The notes: generated by a model not told the origin, from the sequence alone. Shown: positions 12,044-26,099, counted from the first letter of the stretch. The stretch is 64,000 nucleotides of DNA from Lanius collurio (GCA_020086605.1 JACBWW010000040.1:1349153-1413152); one strand, 5' to 3'. Made by a program: numbers and translations.

Positions 12044-13710
12044 CTGACCACTAAAGTGTTTCTAAATGAACATTTCAGTGTGAACATACTGAATTTAGGT
12101 TTCAGGAAGAGCCTGGGTTTGTATAACAATGGACTCTCCTGAATAGCAGCAACCAAATGCTCCTAAATGCAAATTCCCTCCTCAGCCACCCTCCCTGCTG
12201 ACACTCAGTCTCATCATTGGGAGGCTGTGGGTGTAATAGTGGTGTTACTTGAAATGGTTTCAGTGGTGCAATAGCAGTGATTTGTCTACCTAAGGCTGGT
12301 CTTGACAGTAGCTGCTGAGACACCAGAGTCAGGCCAAGAAAAACATAATTACGGATTATTCTGACAGCCAGTCTGTCAGCAAATTACTGCCTAACCTACA
12401 ACTACTCATGGCCCATTCCCAAAAATGAGTAAGGCTTGAAACAGATCATAACCAAATGTATTCCGGTGCAAGGAGAGCCAATTTGCTGACCCCTCACCCC
12501 CTGAAGAAGACACATGATGCAACATTACTTAAGCTTGATCAGTCTGACAGCAGGGAGGAGGAGCTTTAAATCTGGCATAAACAGCAGCTCATCTCATAGG
12601 TTTCAGCTGCTTGTCTAGAAGATGTCAAGTTGATGAGTCCTGAGTGAGCTCTGTGAGGTGTTTATCTTCTGATGGCAATGTTGTATTTTTTTGTGTGACT
12701 AAACCTTGTGGTGGTTTGGAAACGTTAATTTTTTTTTTTTCTTTTTATTCAAAAGGGAACCAAACAAGAAAATCACAAACTAAGCCAGTGAATGGAATGG
12801 AGCCCTGTGAAGTATATTCACAGCCACATTTCAAGAGCTGTTGTCTAGATTTTTGTTAGAGGTTTAGAAGCGTTTCCCTCTGTGTGAACCAAGGTATAAG
12901 TGAGGAGAGAATGCAGATCAAACGACATCGTGCTGATTTGGTGGGGTTTCATCACGGACTCACTAGGGTTAACATGGAAGACTGTTCTGAGCCTTCTGTC
13001 ACTATGTTTTATAAGAAAGCTGCAGCAGGACTTCTGTCAGCAGAAGTAAAGTGCACCCGTTGAGGGCAGTATATCATCTGCACAAGAACTCCCTTAGAAA
13101 TGGAGTGTGTGTTTGTTCAGTAACATTTTTTTCAGCCAACTAACTTTTCTTCCTCATCAGGTTTTTTTTTTTTTCCAGCAGATTTTTCCAGCCTGTTACA
13201 AAATGGATGTTATGACACACAAAAAAATCCAGTCTGTTCTTGTCTGTACAGAACAGAATATTGTTCTCTGGCTTAGCCTTTCACTGATCACCAAACGGTG
13301 CAGCAAATTATTGCTGCAGGAGGTCTGAAGCAATTTATGCAATTCTTTTTTGTGAAGACCTACTGTTATTTCTCAGCAGTCACAATAGAAAAATATATAT
13401 TGAATACCTTATTGCTTTTTATCATTCATAGAATTTGTGACAAACATGTTAGGAGTTGTCAAATGGAGTAGCCAGATAGAGGCAAGGCTGCTGCACTCCA
13501 TGTTCCCAGGTTCCATGAGTAGTGAGGCTGAGTGTCTATCCCTAACAGGGACCTATAAACACAGGTATTTGACAATAGACAATAGATGTGCAGGCACATG
13601 GCCAGCTCTGCAGCTCGCTGCAGACAGAAACACTGAGCACTCACACAATCAGCAACAGCTTCCTCTTGTTTTCCTCTCTGGTTGAACAGGATAAAAGGCT
13701 GTTGATGGAA

Positions 13711-13749
13711 AACACACACACACACATTAATACATATATCTACACACAG
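13711..13749. repeat. CA-rich microsatellite
   Basis: A short run of CA dinucleotides is followed by ACATATATCTACACACA. It is a degenerate simple repeat. Confidence 0.85.
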
Positions 13750-13789
13750 GGAGTATCTGGTCTCAGACAGTCTATCCACCAGCCTGCCC

Positions 13790-14550
13790 TCAGTCCTTGT
13801 TCTCCCCCCCAGCTGCAGCATCTCAGGCCCAGCAGCCCCACTGCAGCTGCTGGCCCCCAAACACTCTTCTATGCACATTAGATATCCCTCCAGTGACTGG
13901 CCCCAGGCACTCAGCCTAGCTGGTGTCTTGTCCTGGATCCTTTCACCTCCATTTTGTTCTCAAAGAGACACTCACATGCAAATGGATCCCACTCAATTGA
14001 TCCCCGCTCCCAGCTTATAGATCTTATGGTCTCCCTCACTGAGGGCTTCTGGGACCCTACCACAGCCAACTTGCAGACCTTCTGGTCTCACTGGTATGTG
14101 GCCCAGACTCATACCTCGATACCCAGCTCACAGACCTCTTAAACTACTCACTGGTAATCCAGTTTTACACTCATTACCATTGTACATGGATGCACAGGCT
14201 CCTTTTGCTGGCACCACAGGCACATGAGCCCCTGTTCTCTGGTCCAGCTGCCCTTGCTGGCCATGAGATCCCCCATCACACACATGCATTTAGAACAGAG
14301 GTGCTCACCCAGTAAGACCTGTAGAAAATGAAATAACTGGGAATACAGGGCAAACTGCCATGATCAATAGACCAACAGACCGATAACTTTTGTCCTCTTT
14401 CTATTTCTCCAGGCTTGTTTCTTCCCAAAGCACTTTTGACCCTCTCCTTTCCTTTGTCTCCTCCCTTAAGTCAATGATCTCTACACCAGATTGAAGACTA
14501 ACTACCCAGTGCTCCATTTTTCTGGTAGAAGGAGGCATTACTCAGAGGCA
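13790..14550. repeat. Probable degenerate LTR-like or interspersed repeat
   Basis: This C/T-rich tract contains a block repeated about three times with a period of roughly 55-65 bases. Each block has a CAG-A-CTTnTGG-like core followed by TCTC.CACTGG (around 14011-14040, 14070-14095 and 14120-14155). Songbird LTRs often carry such internal sub-repeats, and the texture (CTGCCCTTGCTGGCCATG at about 14248) looks like one. I found no clean ends and no polyadenylation signal in the right place, so the class is unknown. Open frames inside it (for example 13588-13881) are not credible genes. Confidence 0.35.
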
Positions 14551-17500
14551 GAGTGAATTAAGAAGTTACACTGTACTGCAGAAACACAAATAGATGTAGA
14601 GCTCAGCAATACATTTGCTATGCAACTAATTCAATCTACAAGCTAATACAAAATGTTTCTGTTCTGCATTCTGATTTTTCTGTTCATGTTAGAGCTTTCT
14701 GGCTGTAAGCTTTATACAGAACTACAATGGTATGCGAAATTAGTATATTTCTATACTTCCTGTATGTTATTTTTTAAAAACGAAACAATCATTTTGCCAC
14801 ACTCTAACTTATGAATAAGGTATAGAACACATATATTTCTGCATATATGAAAACAAAAGTGTACACAAATACAATTGAAACCCAAAGATCTCTGGATCAT
14901 CTGAAGCTGACAGTCTATGAGGTGCTAAAGCTGAGGTATTACCAGCGTGCCAGTTTTGGGGCTGATTGTACAGAAAAGGTTAATTTCAAACCTGGATCCT
15001 GTAGCTTCCATGCAGATCTGTTCCATCCTAACCACTTTCTGATGATTTGCTGTAAAAGAACAACCTGGCATAAAAATGGCTCACTCAAGATGTGAGGCAA
15101 CAGCTCAACAGCTGAAACATGTCAAAGCAACAACTTTACTGCCTAAATGGACAGAGATCTTGCTATCGATGTGGTAACAAAATCAACAGGGCAGTTTGAT
15201 ATGGAGCCTCTAGCCCTGACTAACGGGAACAGAAACTCTCTGATGACCCCTAAAGGGGATCTTGCTGTCTGCAGCACCGAAGTGATGCAAAATTTAGGCG
15301 GCTGAAAAGCTCAGAAGGAAGGAAAAAAACCCCAACAAAACAAAAACCACCGCAACATCCTAGAAATCCATGTACTTCCTAGCCCTGGGGCAGAAGGAGA
15401 CTGTCTTGTTTAAAAGGGCCAAGTGTGCTGCACAGACCAGACAGTCCCATACTGGGGGCCAGCACAGGACAGGAATTAACAGAGTGGATGTGTACTTTCT
15501 CATTTCTATGGGTTTTTAAAAGATACATGCCAGCCTACACGCACATTAGTTTCTGGGGATTTCTGAGTCAGTCCTCAAACTTTGTCACTTGGGATCTGGG
15601 TACTGTTTTGAAACTAATCTCCCAGTTGTCCTTACATGTTTTAATTCACCCTCTCCTCCCTTTTTAATGTTTTAATTCCCATGTTTTAATTCATCCTCTC
15701 CCCCCCCGCCCCAGCACAGGGTTTTCTCAAAGTGCACAAATTGGATCCCTTTGGGAGATGATGCCTGAGAAAACCTCCAGTACACTCCAGGTAACAGCAG
15801 GGGCCAGTTCAGAGTCGTGGTACCACCAGAAAAAACAATACTCAACTCCCATGTAACACATCCTTTGAGAGGGAGCAACCTCAGCAGCAGCTGTTTCACT
15901 CTGCATGTCCCAGCCCAGCTTGAATCCCTCACTGCTTATCGTGAATTTAGTACATAGAGCACAGAAGCAAACATCAAGGAAGTGGGTAATATCTACTGTG
16001 TTTTAGGCAGGGCTGCCTAAACTAGAAGTGCCATTTAGGACAAAGAAGGAATACACAGCATTTTTGAGAAAGAACAGTGTGTAAAATTAGGACTCCATAG
16101 GATTGAGAAGAAGCCAAAAACCTTCTCCTGAAAGCTAATGCAAAGAGTCTAAGCTGCCCTGCAGCAGAACTAAACATGTCTCAGAGTTTCCCAACAGAGT
16201 GCATGAAATGTGACCCACCATCAGCTGCTCTTTGCCAGAATCAGAGAGAGACATCAGATGCACCAGGCTGTGTCCTGGTGAAGGTTGGGGTGGTGACCTA
16301 TGTGAGCCCATTCCCTGAGAGACAATCCATGACACACCTTTGAGAAGAGCACAGACCTTGCAGGAAAGAACAGCAGCTCCAAAGCAGAGAAAGGCACCTG
16401 CAAGAAGTGACAATGAAAGGAAGAGGTCAGAGTTCAGACCTTCTGTGGTGTTTAATAGTGTTGACACAGGAAGGAGACACAAGTAAAGACTGAAAACCAA
16501 AATAATATTTTTAAAGTCTGACCAGGTGCTGTTGACAATGAAGCAGACCAGTGGAGATTCACCCTGCAGTGAAGATGTGAACCCTAAACTTACATTAAAA
16601 CTGCATTAGCATTGTTCTGATATTTTTGCCTAGACAATGTCTGAGAGCACAGGTGAGAAAAGGGCAGCAGATGCACTAAATACCAAAGGGGAATCTGGAA
16701 AGGCACGGTTAGAAAATGCAGTGTACTGCAGACCAGGCTGCAAACACCTTCTTCTCCTCATAGGAAAGAACTTTCTCTGGGTCCAGTTGAACAGCCAGCT
16801 GTTCCCCAATGGGAAACAAAGATTTACCATGTAGCACAGAGAGCAGGCTCAGTATTATCAGCCAGGCTGAGATGCAGTTCTGGCTGTAATTTGGGCATCT
16901 GTTGAAATGGTCTTTTGCATTATAACACACAATTCAAATGATCTACCCTTGGACAAATGGTGATTGCGATGGACTTGGCACTCAGTATGGACACCAGGAA
17001 TCACGGATAAGCAGGGAAGTGACTGGCCTGTTTTTTCTCATCTACAGAACACCTAGTATTCCAGAAGCTCAGGGGATTAAGTGTTAAAGTTTTGCTCCAG
17101 TGTGTTGTAAAGAAAACAGATGCATATTTGTATTCAGCCGAACATCTCAGAAGTTTGAGATGGGTTAGTACGATCACAATTTGCACCCATATCATCTTTG
17201 AAGACAAGAGATGAATCATCTGCAAAATTAGCTGCAGATGGAGGCTCAGGTCTTGGGAGGCTTGAAAGATTCCAGGCTGTTTGGAAAGGTTTCAATTTGT
17301 ATCCACAGCCAGTTCAAAAAGAAAGATGAACCAAACCAGCTAATACACACATTGCAATAGACTGAGGATCTCTTTTGTCTGTTCCCTGGAGGAAACTTCT
17401 GGCTTAATAAAAGGCTGCTAAAAAGAAAAATAATATTTCTTTTCATATATTTTACCCACATTGTGAAAATCTCTTTATTGTTTTCCTGTACTGCTGCTGT

Positions 17501-18544
17501 GTGCCTGCCATAATTGAACAGCCTAATGCAAAAAGAAATATTACACAATCTGAATACAAACATAATGGATATTGAAAAAAAATCCCTGGCAACAGGCAGA
17601 AGTTAAACAAACAAACACAAAAATTATCTTGCTGAGACACAGCATTTCTATTAAAGAAGGCAAAGAGATGAAATGCCTTTGTGTTTAAAAGCAAGACATT
17701 TCTACATACACTCATATATATTCAACTCTAGCTCGTTGTACATTTTTGTTACAAAGACTTTTGTGATTTTGTAGCATGGACATCTACCTCTGAAATGTCC
17801 TGGAAAAGAAACCTTTCATACTCAAACCTGTCACAAGGGTTTGGAGAAGAAGAAATGGAGTGAACCAAACTGGGAGTTGAGGTTTCTGCTGACCAACATG
17901 ATCACTCAAATATGACCTTGCAAGAAGTATTTTAATATTTTTTAAGATAATGGTTCAGGTTGCACAGGGAAATGAAGCCTATCTAGTACAGTACTTAGAA
18001 GAGTAAACCAAGTTTTTGATGCAGAGCCATCCAAAGCAAAGAGGCAGTACTGCCAGTGCTGGTAGATTTGGTATTGTTGTTTTGTTTCAAAATCTGTTCA
18101 TATCAAACAATATTAAGAAAGCTTTATGTTTTTTTTCTTCCCTTTCAGTTATTTAGACAGAACAACAAAATAACTGGTTTTGACAACAGTTTGGAGGACA
18201 AGTTGATGAGGAACGAGCTGTAAATCATGCAGGGATTTAATTAAAAGAAACAGATGTTGAAAAACAGAGAAAAGAGATCACTGATTGGAATTTCCAAACT
18301 ATTAAAGAATGAAAAAGATAAAAATGTAATTAGCACACAAACCTACATCTTCCAACAGTTTAGACAGGAACAATAGCATTAAATCTGGAATTTTCCAAGT
18401 GGTAGCAAGATATCTGCACCCATTGTTGTAACTCCAATCTCTGCCAAAGAGTATTAGCACCTTTTACTCTCACCACATCTGTGAGGGTAGCTGTCAGCTT
18501 CCTGTTGTTTCTGCTAAATTTTGTATGTATTTTTTGCACATAAT
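14551..18544. other. Unique DNA without a gene
   Basis: Nothing here resembles a coding exon, apart from scattered short open frames on both strands (largest 121 codons, 16135-16500 minus) that lack any recognisable motif. A small imperfect tandem duplication at 15635-15712 is listed separately. A minimal exon-like string (AG, ATGTCTGAGAGCACAG, GTGAG) at 16632-16656 is too short to call. Confidence 0.5.
15635..15712 (+). repeat. 45-bp imperfect tandem duplication ending in a C-run
   Basis: CATGTTTTAATTCACCCTCT at 15635 recurs at 15680 with one change (CACC to CATC). A partial third copy (AATGTTTTAATTCCC) lies between them at 15666. The second copy runs into CCCCCCCCGCCCC (15700-15712). This is consistent with replication slippage. 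Confidence 0.75.
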
Positions 18545-18660
18545 AATATAATATAAAAATATATACATATATACACATACACACACATCTGTATATGGAA
18601 TGTATATATATATATATATATATATATGAAATGTACATGTTTTTTATTTCCACCCCCCCG
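18545..18660. repeat. TA/CA microsatellite and C-run beside the gap
   Basis: The tract has ATATAC and ACACAC repeats, a TA run at 18603-18627, and then a run of seven or more C at about 18651-18659. Low-complexity DNA of this kind commonly stops an assembly, and a gap begins 15 bases later. Confidence 0.9.
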
Positions 18661-18674
18661 TTTCGTGTTGGTTG

Positions 18675-18940
18675 NNNNNNNNNNNNNNNNNNNNNNNNNN
18701 NNNNNNNNNNNNNNNNNNNNNNNNNNNNNNNNNNNNNNNNNNNNNNNNNNNNNNNNNNNNNNNNNNNNNNNNNNNNNNNNNNNNNNNNNNNNNNNNNNNN
18801 NNNNNNNNNNNNNNNNNNNNNNNNNNNNNNNNNNNNNNNNNNNNNNNNNNNNNNNNNNNNNNNNNNNNNNNNNNNNNNNNNNNNNNNNNNNNNNNNNNNN
18901 NNNNNNNNNNNNNNNNNNNNNNNNNNNNNNNNNNNNNNNN
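18675..18940. other. Assembly gap (N run)
   Basis: There are 266 consecutive N. Whether this length is measured or a placeholder is unknown. Any open frame drawn across it is meaningless. Confidence 0.99.
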
Positions 18941-21900
18941 TATGGTCCAAGTTAGGAAAGAAATCACAAAGGGTCTTGAAGTCCTGCTGATGGTTTTATA
19001 AATAAATGGCTCCAGTATAAGATTCTGATCAACACACTGATAGATAACAGCTGCCATGAAACCACCTCAGAACAGACAGTCCCTTAAAGTAAAAAGGGCC
19101 CAAACCACGTTTTGTGCATAGTCAGGCTTCTGTTTGAATTTCTGTGACTCTGTGCACTCCTAATACATCAAAATGAAAGTCTTATCCTTGCTGCTGTATG
19201 AAAATCAATTCATAAGAGTATTATACTGTCCATCAGACAATAGCTGGTGCTGCACAATGCTGACTATTATGGAAAGCAACAGAGCTCCAGCTCAGCAAGT
19301 CACATGCCATGGGTTTTATTTGATAGTGCTTGATTAGTTTCTACTCCAAATCCACATCCAAGGTAATTACAGATTGAGATCCAAAGATTAGGAATGCTGG
19401 TCAGCTGACTGGAACAGCAAAGAGTTATTAGCTATAGCTTCCATTCATTTTGGGCTGTTTTGCATTTTTCCCAGCAGGGGTTAGTTCAGATTGTTCCCTT
19501 CCTTTCCAGAATATAAGGTTTTCAGTGGGATTATTAGAGCTAACATCTGCACAGCACTGTCCTCAAGGTAAAAGGCAGCACTCAAGACTAATCTAGTGCA
19601 ATAGCATGAGCAAGGTCGTGCCATTACAGCCTCCCAGAATGGATGGAGGTGACAGAGTTTACCTTAATCTAGGGAAGCTGAAAATACTACCATGGGTGCA
19701 CAGCAACAGATGATGTGCAAAACACACTCAAAAGAGGAAGCCAGCATGGGAAGATGACACAGAATTGGTGATCCTCTTCGGACTCTCATAATGTATTTGC
19801 TATCATGGTAACCAAAGATTTATCTAACTCTGGCCACTTACACCTCATTCATGTCACCCAAAAGAGGTTACAGGGCCATGTTGGTACAGGACAACAAGGA
19901 ACATTTCCAGTGTTGCTATACAGACAAAGGTATGGGGTTTGTTGAGCATATACTACAACTTCCCTTTAACATGGAGACCGTCAGATGCCTCTAGGAAATA
20001 TTCAAGTACATGTCAAGATTTGGAACAGTTGGGATCAGGTGTCCTTTAAGACTATTTCTACTAAGTCCAAGCAATCATGAAGAGGCAGCCAAAAGAGTAT
20101 TCCAGTCAGAAACTCACAGCTCTCCGTGGCCAGCTGTGACACGGGCTTATCACACAGTCAGAACCAGACAAATGGATCCTGGACAGAAGCAGGTCCACTG
20201 GCAGAAGGAATGAAGGTTGATGAATTCATGAAGGATGGATGGGGGGGAAGACTGTTCATGAAAACAGCCTGTTCAGGAAATTTTACTGTAAGCACATTGG
20301 TATTTGTGTCACTGGAGGGTTCAACCCATACTGGTATCTATCTGTTGAGATTTTAACTTTATGCATGGATTATTTGAACAGGGAGTGATCACTGTGTCCC
20401 ATGAGAAGAACTAGGAATAAACTGAAGGAAGAGAGTAACTTCTAGGGTGATAGCAGTTCAATGAACAGTCATTTGTAGTACCATGGCATCCCTCTTGCTC
20501 AAGTAATGACACAGCATGGATATAATTTGTTTAGACTCTGCAGAGGCAGATACCTTGTGATAGCTCTGGCCCAAGAGCCTTGCTATTGATCCCAAAGATG
20601 CTGGGGGAATGGATAAAGACAGGGCTGAGTGGAGGGCCAAAATGAATGTGTTTCCCCTCTTCCTAGCCACCCACGGCTTGCTCTGCTCTCCACAAAACAA
20701 GGTGTTTCCTGCTTCCCCCTGCAGAAGCAGATATGGGGGAGCAAGTGTCAGGAATAACAAACAATACTGCAGGATAAGTAGTAAACCCCTACAGAATATG
20801 TAATCCTAAATTAAAAACTCCTTCAGAAATACTGTAAAAATATCTGTATTGGCAGGAGGGTCACAGATCATAAGCTTCCTATCAGTCAAAAACAGTCAGT
20901 ATGGACAAGCTTTAATTTGCTCTGAGACTTGGGAAAAAAACAGTACCTTTCATTCAGGGCACTAACACATCACCTATGCACAGAATATGTTTTTGCTTAT
21001 ATAGCATTATTGTCAATATGATTTCACCCCTGAGTTAATAGGATGATAGGTCTATTTCTATGATAGCTCTATTTTTATACATGTGCTCTTAAGAGCCAGT
21101 TTGAGGGAGCTAGTTTTAGTTCATGCATTGAATAATAAAGTAAACCCTAATTGAGGAGGAAAAAAAATATCAAGAGCTCAAATTGAGGGTTAATTCTTTC
21201 AAGCTCCATAAATATTCAGTGTCCATCAAAGTGTATGCAAGACATACATGTATCTGAGCAGCAAAGATTAAGGTAGATGATCAATAGGTGTTATCAAAAT
21301 GTGAGTTTTTTTCCCCCCTTTTCTCAAATGATAGCTAATGGACCTGGAAAGAATTGAGAATATGCCTGCAAAAAGCAAATAAACTCCAGAGATACAATCT
21401 GTTCATAGAGAGACTGGTTAAACGTGTTACTGTTTGGTAGCAAGCACTGGAACATTTCCAGGTCTCTGCAACTTGTGGAAAAAAATAAGAATAATCAAGA
21501 AGTTGATAGCAGTATTCTCTATGTGCAAATACACAAGGACAACAATACAGAGCCTGACCCAGAACTCAGTGCAGACACAGGGTTACAGTGATTTAGGCCA
21601 AGAAAGCAAAGAGCTTTTATTACAATTTTTCTCCTATGTTTAATCCCAACTGCATCAGAAGTACCATAACATTCTGCCAGAAAGGCATAAAATGTTTTAT
21701 GGATAATTCCATCCAAGGTAGATGGAATGAGAGAGCTGCAATTTATCACTCAGAAAGTGACAAGTTTGCACATGCAGGTCCACGAGAGTAACAGGGCAGT
21801 TCCCTGTGTGCACTGCCAACCTTTGGAGTCCAACACACACCTCCAGAGAGCACCAAGGCTGTGCCAGGCTGCAAGCAGCTCAGGATGCTCCAGCTGAGCA

Positions 21901-24261
21901 AAGCCTTCCAAGGGTGCACTTCAGTACCTAAACAGGTGCCAAGTTCTTGGGCTCTGATGCATGAAAAAGACCCAGTGTCTGTTAAAGTTAAGAACTTATT
22001 AGAGAGTGCCATGAAGAGCTTGATGGAATTAAAGAGACTGGGCTGTGACAGCAAAGAACAGACATAAAATTACATTTTGCCAAAAGGATAAGCATTAGCA
22101 GATGAATGCCACGGGATTGTCTGAGTATGCTTCTAATCGATAATGTTCAATGATATTTTCTGGTGAACAATACTCCAAGAACCAGTATCTAACAGTGGGG
22201 AAGAAGAGCTAATTAAATAATGGCTTGAAAATTGCTGGTGCCATGTCTTGGAACTTTCTAAGTTTGTAGAATGCAATTAGCTGCTCAAAGCACAAGAATG
22301 TCTAGAACAGCTGCGATCTAACATTAAACAAACACGCATGTTGTTTTAAAATGACGTTTTCCACATTTGCAAAGCTATGTTTTCAAGGTAAACCTATTAA
22401 TTTATCCTTCATCTTGTCTAGCGAAAAATCTGACACTGAGTAACCTGGCATGCATGAAGCAGCCTGTACTTTTGTGGGTAGCAAATCTGTTCACTGACAA
22501 ACTTCTAGAAAACCTGTCACACAGCAGGCTTTGGAGGTCCCCAAAAGAAGTGGGACAATCTGCTACAGACCTGCCAGGGCCTTAGCTCTAGGTGGATAAC
22601 GCACAGGACCATATTGCAGGGCGTTGTTCTCTCTTGGCAAGCAGTGGCCAAGCATCTTTGGCAAACGGCAAGAGAGCAGGGAAGAAAATTAGAGGTCATG
22701 AGGAGCACCATCAAAATGGACTTATTGGCAAGTGCCTTTTGCAAGACAAATAACTAGAGGGAGGCAGGAGCTCCAGAAACACCTGTGTGCACCAACTGTC
22801 TTGCCAATCACTACAAACTGCCCATTTCCATGCCTGCAGCTCTGCATCAGAACACACAAAGCTTATTCTTTGATATACTGAGCAGTTTTTGCTCCTATAT
22901 TATTACTGATATGAGCTACAAGATATAAAGTCAAACTGTACTTAATTATGTAAAAGCAGGCCTATTTTAGTTTGAAAATAAATTTGAACAGGTTTAGCTT
23001 TCCTATCAAAGCACCCTTTTTACCTGTGCCAATCAATTTTGGGTAGAAACTACTTAAAACCCACCTCTGGATTACAAGCAATTCATCAAATCTGTAAACC
23101 CCAAGGCTAGTATTGGTAAAATATGGCAGCAGTAAAATTGCACTAAATTATCAAACACATGTATTTGAGTCTACATGAAAACTATTAAAGTTCTCATAGT
23201 CTAAGAAACAATCAAAAGGCATCACAACAAGAAAAAGAAAGAATCTATATATCCTAAGGTGTCTGCACAATTTTGATTTAGTACTGCAAGCTAATCCATC
23301 CTAAACTACTATCAAACAGCAATGACACCATTCATCATTCTTTTAACTGGAAGTAATGAGAAGATCTCTGGTGGGTAAACAGGAATTTTTGTTCCTCAAA
23401 ACATACACAATTTGGATTCTCCAGACTGAAGTGGAAAATGCAAAAATTATACCAAAAGTATCTAACAGCGACATTTTAAGAAGCTGGTTTAGTTCTTCAG
23501 ACCTTCAGGTTATTTTGATTTTTATTTCTCTTACTATGTAAAAAAGTTGAAATGAACCTAAACAAAAAAATCCCAAATTATAACCTGTGGAACCTTCAAC
23601 AAAAAATCATTTACTCTTTCATTATTCCAGGCTTATACAGGAGAAGATTTATCTCTTCCCCTCCTCCCCAGAGAGGCTTATTTCTTCATCAGGCATTTAT
23701 TTAAAAATACTCTGCTAATTTCCATGCACATTGCAGAGAAAAATAGATGCTTTTTATAGATTTATTTAATTCACAGATGCTATTTTAATTGGTCTCCCAT
23801 ACAATTGTCTCTCACTGGGAATCTGGATGGCCCTGGGGAATTGGCAGCAACTTTCAGAGCTTTTCCAGGTCAGTGATTCAGATATAACCAGCATCACTGG
23901 TGGCTGAGAATTAATGTGAATAAAATTATTTGATGGCCCTATGTGAAATAAAGTAATGATTTCAGTCCAGTTGTGGTTTGACAGATTACCAGCAAAACTA
24001 CTCTGTGCTTTTATGGACTTTTTTGGAAATAGACCCAGAAAACTAGCTTCCTCAAATTATCTTTCCCATTAAGGCTGAAGGCAGCCTTCAGAGTCACAAG
24101 CATGAAGCCTTTACTATCAGTTCACCTTTTTCATGATTATTTATGAAGATTTCATGGGGGTTTTTTTCCAAATTCTGTCACTTTAATGTTCTGGGAACTG
24201 TTTGCCACGCCCTGTTTTAGAGTAAGAAGGTTAATCTCTTTAAGCTTCACCAATTGTCCAA
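18941..24261. other. Unique DNA without a gene
   Basis: This is AT-rich sequence with short open frames only. The segment 21760-22060 is a little GC-richer and open on both strands (102 codons minus, 68 codons plus), without a recognisable protein. I see no repeat that I can name. Confidence 0.5.
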
Positions 24262-24280
24262 GGGTGGGTGGGTGGGAGGG
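24262..24280 (+). other. Five-tract G-quadruplex motif
   Basis: The sequence is GGGTGGGTGGGTGGGAGGG: five GGG tracts separated by single bases. Single-base loops give among the most stable known G-quadruplex folds. It sits within a G/A-rich strand (24262-24298), so the opposite strand is C/T-rich. There is no adjacent promoter or gene to give it a role. Confidence 0.85.
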
Positions 24281-26099
24281 AGAAGAGAGGGAAGGAGATG
24301 CTTGTCCTGCATTATTCTGTACAGAGCCTCACTGAGAGAATTTAGAGCATCTCTCTGCAGTGATGGAGAGACTGCCTTGGGCACGTAACCTTTAGAAGAA
24401 TAAAATTCGCTTTTGTAACCTTCTCCCTCATGTCCCTGCAAACATACTGCAAATATTAGGCTACGTTGTCAGAAAATGTGTCAGACCATGAACTGGGGTA
24501 CAAACACATTGGCACAGCAGTCAGGACTTTACCCCTCATCAAATATCCCAGTAAATCCTAAGTGGATATTTTGATTAAAATTTCTGGTAAAAATAGGCAG
24601 TTATCCCCCTCACACTCCTGTTAGATGAGCACATGCTTGTTTTCTAAACTCTTATTCATCCTACCAACAAGGCTTCCTCAAGAACTGGCTTTTAAAACAG
24701 CAGCACTGTTAAAAGACATAGCTCAGGCCTTTGCTTAGTTTTTTTTTTCCTCACAGAAAGAAGTTAGCAAAGCAAACCCACATCTGTAGTGAAATACTGT
24801 TCTCACAGACCACGAGATTCCGCAGTCTTCAAGGAATGGCTGCACTGATTCAGCTAAAATTAACATATAGAACTAGGATGAACAGAAGATACATATGTTC
24901 TTCAAAATCTTATATAACCTTTTCCATTATCTCATTAATTCCTACTAAAAAAACCCAAAAACCAGCCAAACCCAAAAAACAAGGAGATTAGTTTCTTCCC
25001 ATTTACTTTGGCTCTCAGTAGGGAACCAACACAGGGATATTTGTGTTGCTTTTCTTGTGAGGTTTGTAATGAATTGCCTCTGGTAACAAACTAATGAGGT
25101 TGTCAGAAGCTACAACAAAACAGTTTTGCAATTTATATGAGCAGGATAGGGTCTATTCAAAATATATTAAAAGGTACACAAAATCCATCTCTCCTCAGTG
25201 CTATACAGAGAAGAAAAGGCACAAACATCTTTGTTCAGTGTCACGTCAAGCAAAAAGGGTAAAAAGGCAGAATGAGAAATGAAAAATTTCCCAGGAGAAA
25301 GAATAAAAAAATGCAGAAAGAAACCTAATGAGTCATTTTGTGCATGGCAATGGAATTGGGAAGCAATACACAGCTTAAGTCCAGATAGTAAGTACTTGTC
25401 TGGTTTTAAAAACAATTTTTTCTGCTTCCTTATCATAACTTATTCAATAGTGCTTTGTGCCAGGAAAGAGAAATCATCTATGCCTAAAGATTTCTTCTCT
25501 GCTTCACATACTTTGGAGATGAGGAGTTGAGGAGTTCAAATTCAATTTACAATTTATGACTCCCATGAGAAGATTAGAAATTCAAACTCACTAGAAAGAT
25601 GGAGGAAACCAAACTTCTGTTACTTCACATTTAAGGGCAGAGGATGCTGGGCTTCCTTCTGTGCAAGTGACAGCTGATTTTCTACCTTTTTTTTTTCTCC
25701 TGCTTTTCAATGGTCAATTTGCAGCTAGCTTTATTACCTTCTGAAAGTGTCAATGGTTGGCAACAGCTGCTTGAAGTCCACGGCAGTCCCCAATCCTATA
25801 GAAGAATTTGAATAGGTAAACTGCTGTGAAGTAATCCAGAAATTAGTAGGTATAATACATCATCTTCTGCTATGGCTGTCAGTTCTGGAAGGTCTTGGTT
25901 CAGTGCCAGCATGCAGTCAGGCTGTACAGGAGGCTGCACACTGCAGAGCCTCCTGACAGTGCAGCTCTGGAGACCTGGATGACAGTCCCCAGGCTTTGAG
26001 GATCTGCCTGAGCACAGAAAAAAAAAAACAGCAGAAAAAGAGCATTTGCTCTGACAAGGGGTCATTCTAATTACCAGGAACAAAGTAGTGTAGAGGTAG
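24281..26099. other. Unique DNA without a gene
   Basis: There is no coding or RNA gene signal. A T-run lies near 25687 and an A-run near 26020. Open frames up to 95 codons on either strand are not credible. Confidence 0.5.

Larger units (their letters stand above)
9783..13690. other. Unique DNA without a gene
   Basis: No supported coding exon is seen. Open frames of 60-140 codons occur on both strands but show no domain or motif. T-runs occur near 12730 and 13162. A diverged duplicated segment lies at 11152-11246 and 11941-12043 and is listed separately. Confidence 0.5.

Noticed and set aside
16632..16656. Microexon-like AG / ATGTCTGAGAGCACAG / GTGAG
   Set aside because: Such short splice-like strings are common by chance, and no partner exon is visible.
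18360..19057. Open frames of 109-196 codons across the N run
   Set aside because: They exist only because N was translated as an unknown residue.
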